Assembly: GCF_030409315.1 (NCBI RefSeq)
Contig: NZ_JAUFPS010000017.1
Coordinates: 1 to 64,000, forward strand
DNA from: Mucilaginibacter flavus
GTDB taxonomy: Bacteria > Bacteroidota > Bacteroidia > Sphingobacteriales > Sphingobacteriaceae
Direction of reading: 5' to 3'
Length of the DNA stretch: 64,000 nt
Positions within the stretch are counted from its first letter, which is position 1; every line of letters starts with the position of its first letter. A program made the translations under genes and the position numbers. Shown in pieces: positions 59,887 to 64,000 of the stretch. The notes below the pieces were generated by a model, which ran no database searches, was not told where the DNA came from, and saw nothing but the letters and a program-made list of their open reading frames with translations.

Positions 59887-62295
59887 ATGAAAGTGATAGC
59901 TATAGTCATCTTAATTTTAGTCTGTAGCAGTTTTAGTTTCGCCCAGGATAAGGGTCATATGGCGCGAAAACAGTTATTTGATTACAATTGGAAATTTAAC
60001 TTGGGCGATGAAGCATCGGCCAAATCAATTGGTTTTGATGACAGTGGTTGGCGTAATCTTGACTTACCACATGATTGGAGCGTTGAAGGAAAAATAAGCC
60101 CTAAAAATTCAACAGGAGGAGCCGGCGGTTACTTCCCCGCAGGCATAGGTTGGTACAGGAAAACGTTCACGGTTCCGCGTGAATGGAAAGATAAAAACGT
60201 TGCCGTATATTTCGAGGGGGTATATATGAACTCCGAAGTTTTCATTAATGGAAAATCGCTTGGTGTAAGGCCATATGGCTATTCTTCATTCAGCTATAAC
60301 CTTTCACCTTTTTTGGATTTTAACAAAGAAAATGTGATAGCTGTACGTGTAGACAATTCGCAACAAATAAATAGCAGGTGGTACACAGGCTCGGGGATCT
60401 ACCGCCATGTTTGGATGATGGTTTCCAATCCGGTGCATACAGCCCAATGGGGAATTGCTATTATAACTCCTAATGTATCTGTAAAAGAAGCATCTGTTCA
60501 GATAAAGACTTTGATAAAGAACGAGACTGCTTTTTTGCAAAGTATTGTTCTTAAGACCCGGTTATACGCTGTAAATTCTAAAAATGCGGGAAATAATAGC
60601 ATAACGGTAGAACTGCAGCCTCATCATGAAAAAGAAATTGCACAAATAATAAAGGTATCTGATCCTCTGCTATGGTCGCCGGAAACTCCCAATTTATATC
60701 GGGCACAAATTCAGGTATTAAAAGGTAATAACATAGTAGATGAAACCCAAACTGGTTTTGGTATTCGCTCCCTGAATTTTAGTGCTGAAAAAGGTTTTCA
60801 GCTTAACGGAAAAACGGTAAAGATATCCGGTGGATGTGTTCATCACGACAACGGCTGCCTGGGGGCTGCGGCTTTTGACCGGGCCGAAGAACGTAAGGTT
60901 GAGCAATTAAAAGCTGCCGGATTTAATGCCGTAAGAACTTCGCATAACCCACCTTCCGAAGCTTTTTTAAACGCTTGCGACAGGTTAGGTCTGTTGGTTA
61001 TTGATGAAGCTTTTGACTGCTGGAGGGGAGGGAAAAATAAGTACGATTATTCGATATATTTTGACCAATGGTGGAAACGTGATTTAGAAACTATGATACT
61101 TCGCGACAGGAACCATCCGTCGATTTTTATGTGGAGTATTGGTAATGAAGTATCTGAGAGAAAAACACCTGAAGCGGTAAAAACTGCTAAAATGCTGGCT
61201 GGCGCTGTTAAAAATATAGATACCACCAGGCCGGTTACATCCGCCATAGTTACCTGGGGAAATGAATGGGAATCTTTTGATCCGCTTATGGCAGCTCATG
61301 ATGTTGTTGGTTATAATTATCAACTAAATAGTGCCCCGGCTGATCATCAGAGAGTACCATCCCGCATTATTGTTCAGACGGAGTCATACCCGCGGGATGC
61401 CTTTGCCAATTGGAAGCTGGTGCAAAAAAACAATTATATTATAGGTGATTTTGTATGGTCGGCAATTGATTATCTGGGCGAGTCTGGAATAGGCCGTTTT
61501 TATTATTCTGGTGAGACTCCCGGAGAGAATTGGGAAAACGATTTTTTTCCATGGCATGGGGCTTATTGCGGAGATATAGATTTGATTGGGTGGAGAAAAC
61601 CGATATCGCATTACCGAAGCCTATTGTATAATAACACAGAGAAGCTATATATGGCTGTGCGTGAACCCAACCCCGAGCCATTGGAGATTAAGGAAACAAG
61701 ATGGTCTGTGTGGCCAACCTGGGAAAGCTGGACATGGCCAGGCTATGAAGGGAAGAATATGGATGTAGAAGTATATTCAAAATATTCAAAGGTGAGGCTT
61801 TACCTTAATAATAAGCTTATCGGTGAAAAGCCGACAACCGAAGAGCAGGAGTATAAAGCAATTTTTTCGGTACCCTATACCTCAGGACTTCTCAAAGCGG
61901 TTGGTGTCGAAAATGATCAGGGAATAGAATCATCAGTTTTGCAAACTTCCGGCGACGCTGCAAAGATTAAAGTAATTGCCGATCGTAAAGAAATATTGGC
62001 CAATGGGCAGGATTTATCATATGTAGCGATTGAAATAACTGACAAGGACGGAATAATTCAACCGAACGCGGCAAATCGTTTACATTTTAAAATTGATGGG
62101 CCAGGCGTAATTGCCGGGATAGATAATGCCGATATTAAAGACTATGACCAGTACGTAGGCAACTCACGTAAAGCCTGGCACGGGCGGGCGATGGTTGTTA
62201 TCAGAAGCACCCATAGCCCGGGTGAAGTTATACTTACGGTTACTTCCCCAAACCTGTCCGAAGCAACTTTGGACATCAAAACACTTAAAAATTGA
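59887..62295 (+). CDS. GH2 beta-galactosidase
   Basis: 802 residues from ATG 59887, chosen because it begins the signal peptide (MKVIAIVILILVCSSFSFAQ); an in-frame ATG at 59836 would add 17 residues ahead of it. GH2 domain order: jelly-roll sugar-binding (about 25-185, DLPHDWSVEG, GWYRKTF), immunoglobulin-like (about 190-295), barrel (about 300-600) with acid/base Glu421 in SIGNEVSE and nucleophile Glu499 in VQTESYP, then C-terminal sandwich domains (DUF4982-like and a Big-like domain with IKVIADRKEILANGQDLSYV). In xyloglucan loci such GH2 enzymes remove the galactose of side chains. Periplasmic by signal. Galactose is the most common substrate, but glucuronidase and other GH2 activities exist. 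Confidence 0.9.
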   Translation: MKVIAIVILILVCSSFSFAQDKGHMARKQLFDYNWKFNLGDEASAKSIGFDDSGWRNLDLPHDWSVEGKISPKNSTGGAGGYFPAGIGWYRKTFTVPREWKDKNVAVYFEGVYMNSEVFINGKSLGVRPYGYSSFSYNLSPFLDFNKENVIAVRVDNSQQINSRWYTGSGIYRHVWMMVSNPVHTAQWGIAIITPNVSVKEASVQIKTLIKNETAFLQSIVLKTRLYAVNSKNAGNNSITVELQPHHEKEIAQIIKVSDPLLWSPETPNLYRAQIQVLKGNNIVDETQTGFGIRSLNFSAEKGFQLNGKTVKISGGCVHHDNGCLGAAAFDRAEERKVEQLKAAGFNAVRTSHNPPSEAFLNACDRLGLLVIDEAFDCWRGGKNKYDYSIYFDQWWKRDLETMILRDRNHPSIFMWSIGNEVSERKTPEAVKTAKMLAGAVKNIDTTRPVTSAIVTWGNEWESFDPLMAAHDVVGYNYQLNSAPADHQRVPSRIIVQTESYPRDAFANWKLVQKNNYIIGDFVWSAIDYLGESGIGRFYYSGETPGENWENDFFPWHGAYCGDIDLIGWRKPISHYRSLLYNNTEKLYMAVREPNPEPLEIKETRWSVWPTWESWTWPGYEGKNMDVEVYSKYSKVRLYLNNKLIGEKPTTEEQEYKAIFSVPYTSGLLKAVGVENDQGIESSVLQTSGDAAKIKVIADRKEILANGQDLSYVAIEITDKDGIIQPNAANRLHFKIDGPGVIAGIDNADIKDYDQYVGNSRKAWHGRAMVVIRSTHSPGEVILTVTSPNLSEATLDIKTLKN

Positions 62296-62351
62296 TGCTT
62301 TGGGCTGTATGGTGTTTGTAAATTCTTGAGTGTGTTTTTAAATAATTAAAA

Positions 62352-64000
62352 ATGAAAAAAACTATTGATGACGTGACAAAATCTATACCACTAATTCTGT
62401 TAACAATACTTATTTCGGTATTGAATGTGAAAGCCCAGGATGGTAATCATTTTTTTCCTGAAAAGGATCTGGTAACCACTGGTATCTACTATTACCCCGA
62501 ACACTGGAACGAAACCCAGTGGGAAAGGGATATAAAAAAGATATCCACTATGGGTTTTGAGTTTGTGCACCTTGCCGAATTTGCCTGGTTTAAAATGGAG
62601 CCCGAAGAAGGTCGGTTTGATTTTACCTGGCTGGACAAGGTGGTGGGGCTTTGCGCAAAGTATCACCTTAAGGTGTTGCTATGTACACCCTCGGCCACTA
62701 CCCCAACATGGATGCGCATAAACTACCCGGAGACGTTTATTATGGATGGTCACTACATCCGTGCGGAGAATGGTACACGGGGATTAGAGTCGATGGTGAA
62801 TGCTAAATATCGAGGCTTTGTGAAAAGAGTAGTAGGGGAGATGGCAAAACGATACGGGCAGAACAGCAATATTATGGGATGGCAAATAGATAATGAGCCT
62901 GGTGCAGTTTCTGATTATAGTCCATCATCTCAGGAAGCATTCAGAGCGTGGCTGAAAAATAAATACAAAACCATTGATGCGTTAAATACGGCCTGGGGCG
63001 CCGCTTTCTGGAGCCAGTGGTTTAATAACTTTGACCAGGTAATCATCCCTAATACGAGCTTGGTAGGCTGGTGGGGTAATAACCCTCACGCCTTACTGGA
63101 TTTTAAGAGATATTCCGCAGATGCCCAGGCTGAATTTCTTGATTTGCAGGCGGGCACTTTACGTAATTACATCTCAAAGTCCCAATTTGTTACCACCAAC
63201 TATACTGCCGTTTGTACGGGTTCGGACCCTAACCGTACCACGAAACTGGATTTTGCGGCATATACGGCGTATCCAAACGGAGGTAGTGATAATATTGGAG
63301 AATCGGGTTTTCGTTTAGGTAACAGTGACGTTGTTCTTTTTGCTTCAGAATATTATAAATCCGTAGGCGGTGTGTCTGGTGTTTTGGAGATTCAGCCCGG
63401 CCCTGTTAACTGGGGAAGCTACAATCCCCTGCTTTTACCGGGTACCGTTCGCTTATGGTTGTACCACAGTTTTGCGGCGGGAGGAAAGATTGCTTGCTCA
63501 TACCGTTTTCGTCAGATCTTGTATGGTGCCGAACAATATCATGCAGGTGTGATACAAACAGATGGCGTAACGCCTTCGCAGGGTGGTAAAGACTATATGC
63601 AGTTCATGAAAGAAATAACAGAACTGCGAACGCAATTTAAGCCAGGTACAAAACTGCCGACGAAATTGGCCGCACGGTCAACTGCGCTTCTTTGGAATGT
63701 GGAAAATTACTGGAGTATTGACAGGCAAAAACAGACAGGACAGTGGAATACATGGGATTATCCGCTGAAATTTCTTAAAGCCGCGAAGTCATTGGGAGCT
63801 CCTGTTGATGTAATCCAGGAAACAACAGATCTGTCAAAGTATAAGGTGGTAATCGTTTCGGCTTACGAAATGGCTGATTCGGCACTGGTAAAAAAATGGA
63901 ATGACTATGTCATAAAAGGCGGCAACCTGGTTATTACCTGCCGCACTGCTACTAAAGATCGCAGGGGCCATTTTTGGGAAGGAGAGACTGCTTTGCCAAT
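62352..64000 (+). CDS. GH42 beta-galactosidase, 5' part (cut by window edge)
   Basis: The frame is open from ATG 62352 to the end of the window (549 complete codons), so the C-terminus is missing. Signal peptide with hydrophobic 13-26, ending VKAQDGN. GH42 barrel: GIYYYPEHWNETQWERDI (about 46-63), HLAEFAWFKMEPEEGRFDF, STPTWM-like ATTPTWM, acid/base Glu182 in WQIDNEPG and nucleophile Glu346 in GVLEIQPGPVNW. From about residue 440 the beta-galactosidase trimerisation-type domain begins. It probably removes beta-galactose from imported oligosaccharides, next to a GH2 of similar expected activity. 56 bp after the GH2 gene, so likely the same operon as GH3 and GH2. Confidence 0.9.
   Translation, partial: MKKTIDDVTKSIPLILLTILISVLNVKAQDGNHFFPEKDLVTTGIYYYPEHWNETQWERDIKKISTMGFEFVHLAEFAWFKMEPEEGRFDFTWLDKVVGLCAKYHLKVLLCTPSATTPTWMRINYPETFIMDGHYIRAENGTRGLESMVNAKYRGFVKRVVGEMAKRYGQNSNIMGWQIDNEPGAVSDYSPSSQEAFRAWLKNKYKTIDALNTAWGAAFWSQWFNNFDQVIIPNTSLVGWWGNNPHALLDFKRYSADAQAEFLDLQAGTLRNYISKSQFVTTNYTAVCTGSDPNRTTKLDFAAYTAYPNGGSDNIGESGFRLGNSDVVLFASEYYKSVGGVSGVLEIQPGPVNWGSYNPLLLPGTVRLWLYHSFAAGGKIACSYRFRQILYGAEQYHAGVIQTDGVTPSQGGKDYMQFMKEITELRTQFKPGTKLPTKLAARSTALLWNVENYWSIDRQKQTGQWNTWDYPLKFLKAAKSLGAPVDVIQETTDLSKYKVVIVSAYEMADSALVKKWNDYVIKGGNLVITCRTATKDRRGHFWEGETALP

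Overview
The window is about 64 kb of moderately AT-rich Bacteroidota DNA. The organism is most likely a soil or plant-associated Sphingobacteriaceae bacterium of the Mucilaginibacter/Pedobacter type. This is inferred from two SusC/SusD pairs, two one-protein hybrid two-component regulators (HTCS), many signal-peptide or lipoprotein glycoside hydrolases, two VCBS/ASPIC lipoproteins, and start codons without clear Shine-Dalgarno sequences. No phage, insertion sequence, CRISPR array, tRNA or rRNA was seen. Nearly everything concerns plant cell-wall polysaccharide breakdown.

Layout. (1) 1-4262: the end of a GH78 rhamnosidase, then a tight trio of GH29 fucosidase, aldo/keto reductase and RhaM-type mutarotase that looks like a deoxysugar (probably L-fucose) release and oxidation unit. 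(2) 4966-11868: a secreted beta-sandwich accessory protein, three GH43 enzymes and a CE1 esterase (arabinoxylan/arabinan side chains). (3) 12016-16161: HTCS on the minus strand. Its upstream region is shared with (4) 16796-22975: GH43, GH8 exo-oligoxylanase, a double-headed CE1 esterase and a SASA/CE6-type acetyl esterase, a xylan/acetyl-xylan unit without its own SusC/D. (5) 23375-34090: two convergent VCBS/ASPIC lipoproteins, the second downstream of a SusD and SusC on the minus strand. (6) 35230-42830, minus strand: type B carboxylesterase, GH5 with a ricin-type lectin tail, GH29 fucosidase and GH97. (7) 43277-44164: AraC regulator, divergent from (8) the HTCS at 44579-48745. (9) 49387-64000: SusC, SusD, an IPT/TIG surface glycan-binding protein, BACON-GH5, GH3, GH2 and a GH42 cut by the window edge. 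This last block has the layout of a xyloglucan or related beta-glucan utilisation locus.

How it fits together. Secreted or surface endo-enzymes (GH5, GH8, GH43) and esterases cut and deacylate the polymer. SusC/SusD and the glycan-binding lipoprotein capture and import oligosaccharides. Periplasmic GH3, GH2, GH42, GH97, GH29 and GH43 enzymes strip side chains. The HTCS proteins sense oligosaccharides in the periplasm and switch on the operons. The palindrome CAATCGATTG recurs in three non-coding control regions (upstream of both susC genes and in the HTCS/GH43 divergent region), suggesting an additional shared LacI-type regulator encoded elsewhere. The least explained parts are the VCBS/ASPIC lipoproteins, the stand-alone accessory protein at 4966, a perfect 19-bp-arm hairpin at 34921-34961, and an unusual GH5 with a changed active-site strand. 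I found no clearly new biological system; these are the best candidates for follow-up.
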